Assembly: GCF_003584105.1 (NCBI RefSeq)
Contig: NZ_QXFO01000011.1
Coordinates: 248,001-312,000 of the forward strand
Direction of reading: 5' to 3'
Origin: Flagellimonas taeanensis
GTDB taxonomy: Bacteria; Bacteroidota; Bacteroidia; Flavobacteriales; Flavobacteriaceae
DNA: 64,000 bases
Positions 53,475 to 62,885 of the stretch are shown piece after piece. Position numbers and translations under genes: made by a program. The notes under the pieces are model-generated. The model was not told the origin of the DNA, made no database searches, and worked only from the letters and a program-made list of their open reading frames with translations. How positions within the stretch are numbered: position 1 is the stretch's first letter; every line of letters begins with the position of its first letter.

Positions 53475-54524
53475 GTGAAAAACCTCTCATTTTTTGATAA
53501 GATCATCTTTTTTTTGAACACGGTGTTCGCACTGGTGCTGGCCATATCCCTGCTTGTGCCCTATGTTCCCACTACGTTGATCCCATCGCTATCTATCTTA
53601 AGCCTGATTGTCCCCTTGCTGGTGATCGTCAACTTGTTGTTTTTGCTTTATTGGATCTTCAAGAGGAAAAGAAATGCGCTGTTGTCAGGAATTTTGTTGG
53701 TGCTTTGGTATGTGCTCTTGGGACCATTTTATCGGTTTCCACGAAAAAGTGAACATGTGCCAGATGATGATACGGAATTGACCATCATGTCTTTCAATGC
53801 AAGAAGTTTTAATGAGCTGGGGCAGTTGGATATGGACAATGTGGATAGCCTTATCTATGATTTTGTAACGAAAAAGGACCCTGATATTGTTTGCTTCCAA
53901 GAGACACTCTACGCCATGAAGCGCAACAATGCTCTCGGTCAGTACAAGCACAAGTTTGTTGATTTTGTTTATGGAAAACATTCTGGAAAAGTCATCCAAG
54001 GTGTCTATTCCAAATTCCCCATTCTGAAAATAGATTCCATTGTTTTTCCCGGTAGCGCCAACAATGCCATTTATGTGGATTTACTAATGGACAAGGACAC
54101 CATACGGGTCTACAATGTCCATTTACAATCCTTTAGGATTGAACCCAACCTGAACACCATCAAAAGGGAGGAATCCTCCCGATTGTTTGCAAAGTCGAGG
54201 AGGGTAATGCTAAAACAATACGAACAGGCCGAGCTGATCAGGGAAAGTATGGATGCCACACCGTACAAGAAAATTGTGGTAGGCGACTTCAACAATACGC
54301 AATACTCGAATGTCTACCATACAATCAAAGGAGATATGAATGATTCTTATTTTGAGAGAGGAACGGGATTTGGCCGTACATATGATCTTTTGAAGTTTCC
54401 CATCCGGATAGACTATATCTTGACCGATCCGGATTTTGAAGTCCTAGACCATGTGAATTTTGAAGAAAAACTGTCCGATCACTACCCCGTGATGGCCACT
54501 CTTCGGCTCAATTCACATCAATAA
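53475..54524 (+). CDS. Membrane-anchored endonuclease/exonuclease/phosphatase (EEP) family protein
   Basis: The 349-residue protein starts at a GTG (53475) 3 bp after rhomboid 2. Three N-terminal hydrophobic segments (about 10-90) precede the EEP domain: IMSFNARSFNE, VCFQETLYA (catalytic Glu), VYNVHLQS, VVGDFNNTQYS, RIDYILTD and SDHYPVMATL. All catalytic motifs are present. The substrate could be nucleic acid, a phospholipid or another phosphodiester; the outward location of the domain favours extracytoplasmic substrates. Confidence 0.92.
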   Translation: MKNLSFFDKIIFFLNTVFALVLAISLLVPYVPTTLIPSLSILSLIVPLLVIVNLLFLLYWIFKRKRNALLSGILLVLWYVLLGPFYRFPRKSEHVPDDDTELTIMSFNARSFNELGQLDMDNVDSLIYDFVTKKDPDIVCFQETLYAMKRNNALGQYKHKFVDFVYGKHSGKVIQGVYSKFPILKIDSIVFPGSANNAIYVDLLMDKDTIRVYNVHLQSFRIEPNLNTIKREESSRLFAKSRRVMLKQYEQAELIRESMDATPYKKIVVGDFNNTQYSNVYHTIKGDMNDSYFERGTGFGRTYDLLKFPIRIDYILTDPDFEVLDHVNFEEKLSDHYPVMATLRLNSHQ

Positions 54525-54821
54525 GCAATCCAACATATCCGCTAAAATGTGGATGATAAGCGCTAGACCAATAACCCTGGTAGTTTTAAAAAAAGGAAGG
54601 ATACAATACACCAAAATGGCCCAATAGCTGTGCAAAGGATGAAAACCAATGCTACAACGATTTGGGTCAAATAAGGGATCTGCCAGCAGATGATCTACAT
54701 CGATAAGAATACCCGCTAATAAGATCAATGCGATTTGCAGCCGATTACCTTTGAAAAACCAGCCAGCAATAAGGATGGGCACCAAAAAATGGATACCATA
54801 ATGGACCATGTGCCTAAGCAT
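54513..54821 (-). CDS. DUF6122 small membrane protein
   Basis: This 102-residue protein has three to four membrane segments. It shows the conserved HYGIHFLVPILIA start, ILIDVDHLLADPLFDP with histidine and aspartates, and SIGFHPLHSYW. The D-x-D-H and H-P-L-H pattern resembles the YdjM/LexA-binding inner-membrane metal-dependent hydrolase family (DUF457), so metal binding is likely. Its 3' end overlaps the EEP gene by 12 bp on the opposite strand, and its 5' end overlaps wbqC by 8 bp. Confidence 0.85.
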   Translation of the reverse strand: MLRHMVHYGIHFLVPILIAGWFFKGNRLQIALILLAGILIDVDHLLADPLFDPNRCSIGFHPLHSYWAILVYCILPFFKTTRVIGLALIIHILADMLDCLLM

Positions 54822-55437
54822 GGGACAAATGCAAAGATTGGTTCTTCAGGTAGGCAAGGGCATTGGTGCCCTCATTGAACAAAAGGTCCAGTATGCTCAG
54901 GTCAGAAATGAATCCATGCCGTTCTTCGAACACTTGTGGATAAGGCTCCAATGGTATTTTCCCTTTTCGTTTGGCCTCTACCAAAAAACGGGTATCCAAA
55001 AGTTCGGTAGGCTCCATTTGGAATTTCTCAGTCTTTGCTGCGGGAAGTTCCACCCCTATACAGTTGCCGACCACCTCAATGGTCTTTAAGTTGAACTCAT
55101 ATAGGGAGGTGTCCGTGCCTTCATACAGCGGTCTTATCTCATCTTCATAGAATTCAAAGAAAGGGGACGTCCTGTAGGCTGTTTCCAAGGTGCGCCAATG
55201 TTGTTTTTTCCAAGGGTAGCTGTTGTCCATTTCCACATCGGCATATTTTTGTCTGCCCTCATCGCCCCCTACATGTTTGATGGGAATGTTGAGCATGTGT
55301 TTTCCCTTGTCCGTGCAGATGTAACAGCGGTTTCGATAGGTCTGCTTCTGGAAATTGTCTTCGGCTTCCCAAACCACATCATTTTGAACCATCGCGGCAA
55401 AAGAGGCTACGTTCGGAAAATAGGTGGGGTGGAGCAA
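54814..55437 (-). CDS. WbqC-family protein
   Basis: The 207-residue protein begins LLHPTYFPNVASFAAMV and continues DNFQKQTYRNRCYI, NIPIKHVGGDEGRQ and HWRTLETAYRTSPFFEFY, typical of the WbqC-like family linked to surface polysaccharide gene clusters. The precise reaction is unknown. No ATG is available near the conserved N-terminus; a TTG at 55437 is the most plausible start, since the open frame further upstream (ending KQI) shows no other start codon before the four-helix-bundle gene. Confidence 0.85.
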   Translation of the reverse strand: MLHPTYFPNVASFAAMVQNDVVWEAEDNFQKQTYRNRCYICTDKGKHMLNIPIKHVGGDEGRQKYADVEMDNSYPWKKQHWRTLETAYRTSPFFEFYEDEIRPLYEGTDTSLYEFNLKTIEVVGNCIGVELPAAKTEKFQMEPTELLDTRFLVEAKRKGKIPLEPYPQVFEERHGFISDLSILDLLFNEGTNALAYLKNQSLHLSHA

Positions 55438-55483
55438 TATTTGTTTATCTGTTGATTTGATATTTGGAAATGTTTGTGGTTGG

Positions 55484-55843
55484 CTATTTGGTCTGATAAT
55501 TTCTAAGAGAGTTGAGCTTATTGGTTATACTTTCCAATTTGAGTCTCAAATCTTGATAATCTTCCAAATCCAAGAAACCTAGTTCAGATGATAAAATTAA
55601 TTGATTTAAAATTTCCACTGCTGAACTAAATGAAATTGTTGTGAAATGAGCCCTGTCTTTGTTTGTTTTTCTAGCCGATCCTTCCGCAATGTTTGAACAA
55701 ATCGATACAGCGGCCCTTCTCATCTGAGATGTCAGACCAAACTTTTCAAGCTCTGGAAATCGAGCAGTTACGGCATATATCTCTTTTGTGAACTCCTTGG
55801 CTTCTTTCCATACATCAAGTTTTTCGAAAGAGTATGTAAACAT
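55484..55843 (-). CDS. Four-helix-bundle protein (S23/23S rRNA intervening-sequence family)
   Basis: The 119-residue protein shows FEKLDVWKEAKEF, then QMRRAAVSICSNIAEGSAR and FLDLEDYQDLRLKLE, characteristic of the S23 four-helix-bundle family first seen in rRNA intervening sequences. Here it is a stand-alone gene between lepB and wbqC. It is AT-richer than both, suggesting insertion into an otherwise conserved gene order. Members may form pentamers that bind nucleic acid; the function is not settled. Confidence 0.92.
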   Translation of the reverse strand: MFTYSFEKLDVWKEAKEFTKEIYAVTARFPELEKFGLTSQMRRAAVSICSNIAEGSARKTNKDRAHFTTISFSSAVEILNQLILSSELGFLDLEDYQDLRLKLESITNKLNSLRNYQTK

Positions 55844-55884
55844 GGATTTATAAGTTCAGACCAACAAATCAACGTAAAAACAGA

Positions 55885-57624
55885 TCAGGCCTTTTTCTTC
55901 TTTCGCTTTCGGAAGAAGTCAAACACAAACCAGCCGATAATTGCAACAACAAAATACCAGCGGTATGATACAGGTTCCCCGCTACCACCCACAGTGGTGA
56001 AGACACGTTCCCATCGGGGCCTCCATTTTGCAATGCCCTCTGTGAAATTATCGAAACTCATCCAAAGGAAAACCGGCTTGCCCACAATGTGGTCGGCAGG
56101 GACATAGCCCCAGGTCCTACTGTCCTCGGAATGGTCGCGATTGTCACCCATCATCCAGTAATAATCCTGTCTGAAGGTGTAGGAGTTGGCCTCTTGCCCA
56201 TTGATCAGCACTTTGTTCCCTGTGACCTCGACATCGTTGTGCTCATAGTCCCTGATGATTTTTTTGTACAGGGGGATGGTTTTGGAATTAATCTCCACAG
56301 TTGCACCGGCTTCCGGAATATAAATGGGTCCAAAATTATCATTGTTCCACGGATAGAGGTTGGGTTTTTGGGGGAAGGAACCACCATATACCCCTTTGGG
56401 CTCAAGCGTCATCACCACGGAGTCGATGGCCGGGTTTTGACGCAATTTTTCCACCATTTCGGCGGTCATGTTGGCAACCCGCGCCAAAGGTTTTTCTTCG
56501 GTCAAGGAAAGCCTCAATTGTCGAATGACATCCGTGGGGATTCCTTTTTCCTCTGTGATGATCTCTATTTTGCCATCTTGTTTACGGTTGGCTCCCATGG
56601 CAAAGGGGACCAACGCATTGTACTGTGCTTCTGTTATACTGGGGGCAATGTATTTACGCAGATAATCCGATGCATCCACTTCTTCCAGATAACGACTGGA
56701 CACCCCATTTTTTGCATACACTTCATAATCGTACATAGGTTTGGCCCTGTCGGAAAGCTGCAGTTTTTTTCCATTGATGTGCACAAAGCCATCAACCACG
56801 GAAAGGGAATCCCCGGGCGTGCCCACACAACGTTTTACGTAATTGGATTTCTTGTCTATAGGTTTTATGACCGCTTTTTGTGCTTTGAAGAATTGGTACA
56901 GGGTATCCGAGGGCAAACTGAACACCACAATATCATTTTTTTCCACCCTTTCAAAACCGGGCAAGCGCATATAGGGCAATTGCAGTTTGTTGATCCAGGA
57001 AGTCTTGGCGGTCTCCGGGTCCACATCGGCCAAATATGACCTTGTTTTGAGGACGGGAAGTGTATCGTGTACCATTGGGGCGGCCAAGGTGGTCATGGGC
57101 ACCCGGGCACCATAATGGAACTTGCTCACAAAAAGGAAGTCCCCGACCCGTAGGGTGCGCTCCAACGATCCTGTTGGTATCACATAGGGCTGGATGAAAT
57201 AGGTGTGCACCAAAGTTGCGGCCACTATGGCAAACACAATGGAACTGACCCACTCGCCCAGACCGGTTTTAGGTTTTAGGCTACGGTCTTCGATATAGAT
57301 GACATCTTCTACGTAGTTGATGTAATAAATGTAGAACCCAAGAGTGAGGATGACCAACCAGGTATCCAAGAGGGTGCTCTTGCCAAAACTTCGGATGGTC
57401 TCTACCCACACCACAGGGAACATCAATAAATTGATGATGGGGATGAACAACAAGATGACCCACCACTTGGGCCTGTTGATGATCTTCATCAATACGATCC
57501 CATTGTAGATAGGTATGGCGGCCTCCCAAGCCTTTCGTCCTGCTTTTACATATAGTTTCCAAGTACCCAAAAAATGGATGATCTGGATGATCAGGATAAA
57601 AATGATCCACTGTGTACCGTCCAT
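55885..57624 (-). CDS. lepB: Signal peptidase I with extended N-terminal membrane domain
   Basis: The 579-residue protein removes signal peptides on the outer face of the inner membrane. The first about 115 residues are a multi-span region (DUF5684-like: AGRKAWEAAIPIYNGIVLMK, read in part). The catalytic domain has S153 in VIPTGSLERTLRVGD and the general-base lysine K264 in NYVKRCVGTPGDS. About 190 residues separate this from the GDNRDHSEDSRTWGYVP box, much longer than in Escherichia coli LepB. A C-terminal membrane anchor ends in FFRKRKKKKA. It is translated after dapB. Confidence 0.94.
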   Translation of the reverse strand: MDGTQWIIFILIIQIIHFLGTWKLYVKAGRKAWEAAIPIYNGIVLMKIINRPKWWVILLFIPIINLLMFPVVWVETIRSFGKSTLLDTWLVILTLGFYIYYINYVEDVIYIEDRSLKPKTGLGEWVSSIVFAIVAATLVHTYFIQPYVIPTGSLERTLRVGDFLFVSKFHYGARVPMTTLAAPMVHDTLPVLKTRSYLADVDPETAKTSWINKLQLPYMRLPGFERVEKNDIVVFSLPSDTLYQFFKAQKAVIKPIDKKSNYVKRCVGTPGDSLSVVDGFVHINGKKLQLSDRAKPMYDYEVYAKNGVSSRYLEEVDASDYLRKYIAPSITEAQYNALVPFAMGANRKQDGKIEIITEEKGIPTDVIRQLRLSLTEEKPLARVANMTAEMVEKLRQNPAIDSVVMTLEPKGVYGGSFPQKPNLYPWNNDNFGPIYIPEAGATVEINSKTIPLYKKIIRDYEHNDVEVTGNKVLINGQEANSYTFRQDYYWMMGDNRDHSEDSRTWGYVPADHIVGKPVFLWMSFDNFTEGIAKWRPRWERVFTTVGGSGEPVSYRWYFVVAIIGWFVFDFFRKRKKKKA

Positions 57625-57672
57625 ATAAAATTTTCTTTGTTAGACTAACTGCCTAAATTGTTGTTACGTTTT

Positions 57673-58374
57673 TTAGCTTAGGTTTAACACGTCCTTCATT
57701 GAAAAGACACCTGTTTTTCCTTTGATCCATTCCGCCGCGATCACGGCTCCAAGGGCAAAACCTTGCCTATTGTGCGCTGTGTGCTTTATCTCAATGCTGT
57801 CCACATCGCTTTCGTAGCAGATACTATGGGTGCCGGGCACCATGCCCTCCCGGATTGATGTTATGGGAATGATCTTATCACCAGCGGTATCCAATTTCCA
57901 GTCGCTGTACGAAGAGTTCCCAATAATCCCTTCAGCTAAGGTAATGGCAGTCCCACTGGGAGCATCCAGCTTTTGGGTATGGTGGATCTCTTCCATGGAA
58001 ACCTTGTACTGCTCCAATTTGGACATCATTTTGGCCAGATGTGAATTCAGTTCAAAAAAAATGTTCACACCCAAACTGAAATTGGATGCGTAGATAAAGG
58101 CGCCTTTGTTTTCCGTACACTGTTCCACGGCTTCTTCGTATCGGGACAACCATCCCGTGGTGCCACTAATGACCGGCACACCGTTCTTGAAACAGTTGGT
58201 GATATTTTCAAAGGCGGCATCGGGGGTGCTGAAATCTATGGCAACGTCCATGGCGCCGTAATCCACATCCGCCGTACCGACGTCTATTTTTGCTACAATG
58301 GTATGGCCTCTTTCTTGGGCGATTTGTTCAATCATCTTACCCATTTTGCCATAACCGAACAAAGCAATGTTCAT
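57673..58374 (-). CDS. dapB: 4-hydroxy-tetrahydrodipicolinate reductase
   Basis: This 233-residue enzyme of lysine and meso-diaminopimelate synthesis has the N-terminal NAD(P) motif ALFGYGKMGKMIE, the DFSTPDA and SGTTGW segments, and the catalytic EEIHHTQKLDAPSGTA loop. It is somewhat short (many are about 270), as usual in Bacteroidetes. It starts 3 bp after the DUF5683 gene and runs 48 bp ahead of lepB. Confidence 0.95.
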   Translation of the reverse strand: MNIALFGYGKMGKMIEQIAQERGHTIVAKIDVGTADVDYGAMDVAIDFSTPDAAFENITNCFKNGVPVISGTTGWLSRYEEAVEQCTENKGAFIYASNFSLGVNIFFELNSHLAKMMSKLEQYKVSMEEIHHTQKLDAPSGTAITLAEGIIGNSSYSDWKLDTAGDKIIPITSIREGMVPGTHSICYESDVDSIEIKHTAHNRQGFALGAVIAAEWIKGKTGVFSMKDVLNLS

Positions 58375-58377
58375 ATA

Positions 58378-59004
58378 CTAAAATTTTACGACCAGGGCCA
58401 TTCCATAGTTGGGTTGGTTGGTCACGGGGTTTACATCTATATAAGGTTGAAAGTCAACCGCAAGATTGTCGTCAACATTATATTGTTTAAGGTGCGCGTC
58501 CACATTGGCGTCTATGATGTTCAGGGCATAGAGTGCAATGGTGATGACCAGGGCCAGGTCCCTGTCCCTTTGGGTGTTCTCCTGGGCTCCCTCTAGGGCC
58601 TCGTCGGAAATTCGGCCAAAAAATTCATCATCGGTAAAGCCTGCCAATCGTCGCTTGAAAGCATTTCTTGCCCTTTTATATTCGGTATTGTTATTGGAAT
58701 AGACATAGATTCCGGTGCCGATGGCGCCCCAGACAATGGGAGCTTTCCAGTAGCGTTTGTTGTAGATCTGTCCAAGACCGGGAAATACTGCCGAATAGAA
58801 TGCAGCTTTGCTGGGGGCAAGGGGATTCACACTTTCCCTTTTGGTCACCTCTTCAAAAGTGACGCCCTCACCTTCCAAATTTTGGGCCAAGGAATCCACT
58901 TCTTGGGGTTGGGGTTCTTCCTTGCCTGTTTCCTCTTTTTCTTGGGAAAAACCAATGTGCACAAACAACAAGGCAAAGAACAAAAAGAGAAGGTTTTTAT
59001 TCAC
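58378..59004 (-). CDS. DUF5683 exported membrane protein
   Basis: The 208-residue protein has a signal-like N-terminus (FLFFALLFVHIGFSQ) and an acidic Glu/Gln-rich linker (about 20-55). The DUF5683 core follows: NPLAPSKAAFYSAVFPGLGQIYNKRYWK, then a membrane segment, NTEYKRARNAF and VITIALYALNIIDANVDAHL. The P-G-x-G-Q-x-Y-N-x-(R/K)-x-W pattern resembles TM2-type domains. Function is unknown. It overlaps parB by 8 bp and precedes dapB. Confidence 0.88.
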   Translation of the reverse strand: MNKNLLFLFFALLFVHIGFSQEKEETGKEEPQPQEVDSLAQNLEGEGVTFEEVTKRESVNPLAPSKAAFYSAVFPGLGQIYNKRYWKAPIVWGAIGTGIYVYSNNNTEYKRARNAFKRRLAGFTDDEFFGRISDEALEGAQENTQRDRDLALVITIALYALNIIDANVDAHLKQYNVDDNLAVDFQPYIDVNPVTNQPNYGMALVVKF

Positions 59005-59905
59005 CTGTCAACAATTTTTTTATTCGCTTGAATTCCTCTTCGGAATGGAAAGGAATCACGATTTTGCCTTTTCCGTTGCTGGAGGCGGAAATGTCCACTT
59101 TTGCGGAAAGGTGTTCCTTGAGGGCTTCGATGCCCTTGGATACAAATCCGGGAACATCCTTGCTGCCTTTTTTCTTCGGGGTCGCTGTTTGGCTTTCTGG
59201 CTCCTTGTAGGCCTTCACCAATTGTTCGGTATCACGGACGGACAGGCCATCGGAAACAATCTTTTCGTAGATGGAGATCTGGTCCTTTTTCTTGTCGATG
59301 TTGATGAGTGCCCTACCATGTCCCATACTGATGAACCCATCTCTCATCCCAGTCTGGATGATGGGGTCAAGTTTCAACAAGCGTAGATAATTGGTGATGG
59401 TGGAGCGTTTTTTTCCTACGCGGTCGCTCAGTTTTTCTTGGGTGATCTGGATCTCATCGATGAGTCGTTGGTAGGAAAGGGCAATCTCAATGGGGTCCAA
59501 GTCTTGCCTTTGGATATTTTCTACCAAGGCCATTTCCAAGGATTCTTGATCGTTGGCGATGCGGATGTAGGCGGGAATGGTCTCCAGGCCCACCAGTTTG
59601 GAGGCACGGTACCTTCTCTCCCCGGATACCAACTGGAATTTGTTGAAATCCAGTTTTCTAACGGTTATGGGTTGGATGATGCCCAACTCCCGAATGGAAC
59701 TGGCCAATTCCTCAAGGGCCTCGTCATTGAAGTTGGAGCGGGGCTGGAACGGGTTCATCTCGATGGATTCGATGTCCAGTTCCACCACATTTCCTATCAC
59801 CTTGTCCGCGTTTTTGTCCGAAACGGATTGGATATCGTTCTCAGGATCTTTCAATAGGGCGGACAGGCCTCTTCCCAAAGCCTGTTTTTTAGTTGCTTTC
59901 GCCAT
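58997..59905 (-). CDS. parB: Chromosome partitioning protein ParB
   Basis: This 302-residue CTPase and DNA-binding clamp loads at parS and spreads. The start KKQALGRGLSALLKD is typical; ENPFQPR-type motif NPFQPRSNF and GERRYRASKLVGL form the CTP-binding region, and LSDRVGKKRSTITNYLRLL is the helix-turn-helix. A C-terminal dimerisation domain (about 260-302) ends in EEEFKRIKKLL. It begins one base after parA ends. I could not find an exact 16-bp parS palindrome close by. Confidence 0.95.
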   Translation of the reverse strand: MAKATKKQALGRGLSALLKDPENDIQSVSDKNADKVIGNVVELDIESIEMNPFQPRSNFNDEALEELASSIRELGIIQPITVRKLDFNKFQLVSGERRYRASKLVGLETIPAYIRIANDQESLEMALVENIQRQDLDPIEIALSYQRLIDEIQITQEKLSDRVGKKRSTITNYLRLLKLDPIIQTGMRDGFISMGHGRALINIDKKKDQISIYEKIVSDGLSVRDTEQLVKAYKEPESQTATPKKKGSKDVPGFVSKGIEALKEHLSAKVDISASSNGKGKIVIPFHSEEEFKRIKKLLTGE

Positions 59906-60679
59906 TTAAACTTTCTCCTTGTTTTTCTTCAAAATTTCATTGGCCAAGTTAAGGTAATTGGAGGCACCTTTGCTGCTGGCATCATATTTTATGATGCTCT
60001 CTCCATAACTTGGGGCTTCACTCAGTCTCACATTTCTTTGGATGATGGTGTCGAACACCATATCGGCAAAATGTTTTTTCACTTCTTCCACAACTTGGTT
60101 GGACAAGCGGAGCCTGGAATCGTACATGGTCAATAGCATACCCTCGATGTCCAGGTCATTGTTATGTATTTTTTGTACACTTTTTACGGTATTCAAGAGC
60201 TTACCAAGGCCTTCCAACGCAAAATATTCACATTGGATGGGAATCATGACCGAATCTGCTGCCGTAAGGGCGTTCAGGGTCAAAAGGCCCAGGGATGGAG
60301 CGCAATCGATCAACACAAAGTCATATCGGTCACCAAGGTCCTTTAAGGCTTCCTTCATCATGTATTCCCTGTTGTCCTTGTCCACCAGTTCTATTTCAAT
60401 GGCCACAAGATCGATGTGTGCGGGTACAAGGTCCACATTGGGCGAATCCGTTGGGATAATGACCTCGTCCACGCTCATGGTATGTTCCAAAAGTTGATAA
60501 GTTCCATATTCCACGGAATCCACATCGATGCCAAGGCCAGATGTTGCATTGGCCTGGGGGTCGGCGTCGATTAGCAATACTTTCTTTTCCAATACGCCAA
60601 GGGAGGCTGCAAGGTTTACCGTAGTGGTTGTTTTGCCCACACCGCCCTTTTGGTTCGCAATAGCAATTATCTTGCCCAT
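59906..60679 (-). CDS. parA: Chromosome partitioning ATPase ParA (Soj)
   Basis: The 257-residue ATPase has the deviant Walker A KGGVGKTTTTVN (11-22), the DADPQANATSGLG segment and VLIDCAPSLGLLTLNAL (Walker B). RNVRLSEAPSYGESIIKYD completes the family pattern. With ParB it segregates chromosome origins. It heads the long minus-strand run parA-parB-DUF5683-dapB-lepB, which mixes segregation, lysine/cell-wall synthesis and secretion. The 133-bp gap upstream contains a TTGTTAACAA palindrome and a poor -7 match TATTTTTA. Confidence 0.96.
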   Translation of the reverse strand: MGKIIAIANQKGGVGKTTTTVNLAASLGVLEKKVLLIDADPQANATSGLGIDVDSVEYGTYQLLEHTMSVDEVIIPTDSPNVDLVPAHIDLVAIEIELVDKDNREYMMKEALKDLGDRYDFVLIDCAPSLGLLTLNALTAADSVMIPIQCEYFALEGLGKLLNTVKSVQKIHNNDLDIEGMLLTMYDSRLRLSNQVVEEVKKHFADMVFDTIIQRNVRLSEAPSYGESIIKYDASSKGASNYLNLANEILKKNKEKV

Positions 60680-60812
60680 TTCATAGTAAGTTAGGTGCTA
60701 AAAATACGATTATTTAAGATGCCAGAAAATGTATTTTGTTAACAAGGGGTGAATAACGGGTGCTTTGCGCGTTAAAGAAAGTTAAAGTTATCTGTATTAG
60801 ATCGTTAAGCAG

Positions 60813-62885
60813 TTAGTCCATCAAAATGTTGAGTATTTCTATGGCAGCATCGCTGATCGTAGTGCCAGGTCCGAACACCGCTACGGCACCGTGTTCCAAT
60901 AGGTATCCGTAATCCTGTTTGGGAATGACACCGCCGACAATGACCATGATGTCCTCCCGCCCTAGTTTTTTGAGTTCTTGGATCACTTCAGGGACCAAGG
61001 TCTTATGGCCCCCGGCCAGGGACGAGATGCCCAAGACGTGGACATCATTTTCCACGGCCTGTTTGGCCACTTCCGAAGGAGTCTGGAACAATGGGCCTAT
61101 GTCCACATCAAAACCGAGGTCGGCATAACCTGTTGCCACTACTTTGGCTCCGCGATCATGTCCGTCCTGACCCATCTTGGCCACCATGATGCGAGGGCGA
61201 CGGCCTTCCTGAACGGCAAATTCATCGGCCATTTTTCGGGCCTTTTCAAAGCTTTTGTCGTTTTTGATCTCTTTGGAATACACTCCAGAAAAGGATTGGA
61301 TTTTTGCTTTGTAGCGTCCAAAGGCACTCTCCATGGCCTCGCTGATTTCACCCAGAGTAGCTCGTTCTTTGGCCGCTTCTACTGCTAAAGCTAATAAATT
61401 TTCGCGGTCGGTCTCCTTACGCACAGCTTTTTTGGCCGCTACTTTTATGTTTTCCAAGGTTTTTTTGACCGCAGCGTTATTTCGGGTGGATTTGATGTGT
61501 TGCAGTCGCTCCATCTGCTGCTTGCGGACCTTTACATTGTCCACTTCCAGAATTTGGAGCTCGTCCTCATTCTCCAATTTGTATTTGTTCACGCCTACAA
61601 TAATGTCCTGTCCGCTGTCTATCCGGGCCTGCTTTTTGGCTGCTGCCTCCTCAATGCGCATTTTTGGGATGCCAGCTTCGATGGCCCTGGTCATTCCACC
61701 CAGTTTTTCAATTTCCGTGATGAGTTCCCAGGCTTCTTGGGCTATTTCTTGGGTCAATTTTTCAACAAGATGGCTACCCGCCCAAGGGTCCACTGTTCTC
61801 GTGATATGGGTTTCAAGCTGAAGATAGATCTGTGTGTTCCGTGCAATACGTGCAGAAAAATCCGTGGGAAGGGCAATGGCCTCGTCCAAAGCATTGGTAT
61901 GCAGGCTCTGCGTTCCACCCAAGGCCGCAGCCATGGCCTCAATGGTGGTCCTTGCCACATTGTTGAAGGGATCTTGCTCGGTCAAGCTCCATCCGCTGGT
62001 CTGGCTGTGGGTACGGAGCATGGACGATTTTTCATTTTTCGGTTCAAATTGCTGCACCAGTTTGGCCCAGAGCATACGACCGGCACGCATTTTCGCAATC
62101 TCCGTGAAATGGTTCATCCCTATCCCCCAGAAAAAGGAAAGACGTGGGGCAAACTCGTCTATTTTCATGCCGGCCTTGACCCCGGTCCGGATGTATTCGA
62201 TTCCATCTGCCAAAGTGTAGGCCAACTCCATGGCCGCAGGGGCACCAGCTTCGTGCATGTGGTAGCCAGAAATGCTGATGCTGTTGAACTTCGGCATATG
62301 TTTGCTGGTGAACTCGAAAATATCGGCCACCAACTGCATGGAAGGCGTAGGAGGGTAGATATAGGTGTTTCGCACCATGAACTCCTTCAAAATATCGTTC
62401 TGGATGGTCCCGGAAAGCTTTTCCATGGGCACGCCCTGCTCCAAGGCAGCCACAATGTAGAAGGCCATAATGGGTATCACGGCGCCGTTCATGGTCATGG
62501 AAACGGACATTTGGTCCAGCGGAATGCCATCGAAGAGAATTTTCATGTCCTCCACGGAATCTATGGCGACCCCAGCCTTGCCCACATCCCCAACAACACG
62601 TTCATTATCGGAATCATACCCTCGGTGAGTGGGAAGGTCAAAGGCGACCGAAAGTCCTTTTTGTCCTGCTTCCAAGTTTCTGCGGTAGAAGGCATTGCTC
62701 TCTTCGGCAGTGGAAAATCCTGCATATTGGCGGATGGTCCATGGTCTGCTCACATACATGGTGGAATAGGGGCCCCGAAGGAAGGGGGGGATGCCTGCCG
62801 CGAAGTTGGCATGCTCGAAATTCTGGGTCTCTACTGCGCTCGACCTGACAGAGAGTTCCAAATGTTGAAGGTTCTTTCTACTCAT
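60813..62885 (-). CDS. mutB: Methylmalonyl-CoA mutase, large (catalytic) subunit
   Basis: The 690-residue subunit interconverts succinyl-CoA and (R)-methylmalonyl-CoA with adenosylcobalamin. The substrate barrel shows [43 protein letters not shown] and [16 protein letters not shown]. The B12-binding domain has the lower-ligand motif D-G-H-D-R-G with H576, then [12 protein letters not shown] and GGVIP. Residues 12-20 (SVRSSAVET) are encoded by a dispersed palindromic repeat. The ATG lies 8 bp inside the end of mutA. Confidence 0.96.
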   Translation of the reverse strand: MSRKNLQHLELSVRSSAVETQNFEHANFAAGIPPFLRGPYSTMYVSRPWTIRQYAGFSTAEESNAFYRRNLEAGQKGLSVAFDLPTHRGYDSDNERVVGDVGKAGVAIDSVEDMKILFDGIPLDQMSVSMTMNGAVIPIMAFYIVAALEQGVPMEKLSGTIQNDILKEFMVRNTYIYPPTPSMQLVADIFEFTSKHMPKFNSISISGYHMHEAGAPAAMELAYTLADGIEYIRTGVKAGMKIDEFAPRLSFFWGIGMNHFTEIAKMRAGRMLWAKLVQQFEPKNEKSSMLRTHSQTSGWSLTEQDPFNNVARTTIEAMAAALGGTQSLHTNALDEAIALPTDFSARIARNTQIYLQLETHITRTVDPWAGSHLVEKLTQEIAQEAWELITEIEKLGGMTRAIEAGIPKMRIEEAAAKKQARIDSGQDIIVGVNKYKLENEDELQILEVDNVKVRKQQMERLQHIKSTRNNAAVKKTLENIKVAAKKAVRKETDRENLLALAVEAAKERATLGEISEAMESAFGRYKAKIQSFSGVYSKEIKNDKSFEKARKMADEFAVQEGRRPRIMVAKMGQDGHDRGAKVVATGYADLGFDVDIGPLFQTPSEVAKQAVENDVHVLGISSLAGGHKTLVPEVIQELKKLGREDIMVIVGGVIPKQDYGYLLEHGAVAVFGPGTTISDAAIEILNILMD
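62826..62852. repeat. Palindromic-family element read in frame in mutB
   Basis: The plus-strand sequence with core CTACTGCGCTCGACCTGACA matches the right arm of the intergenic palindrome at 35973-35997 at about 21 of 25 positions. In mutB it encodes residues 12-20 (SVRSSAVET) of the disordered N-terminus, ahead of the conserved [17 protein letters not shown]. Confidence 0.8.
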
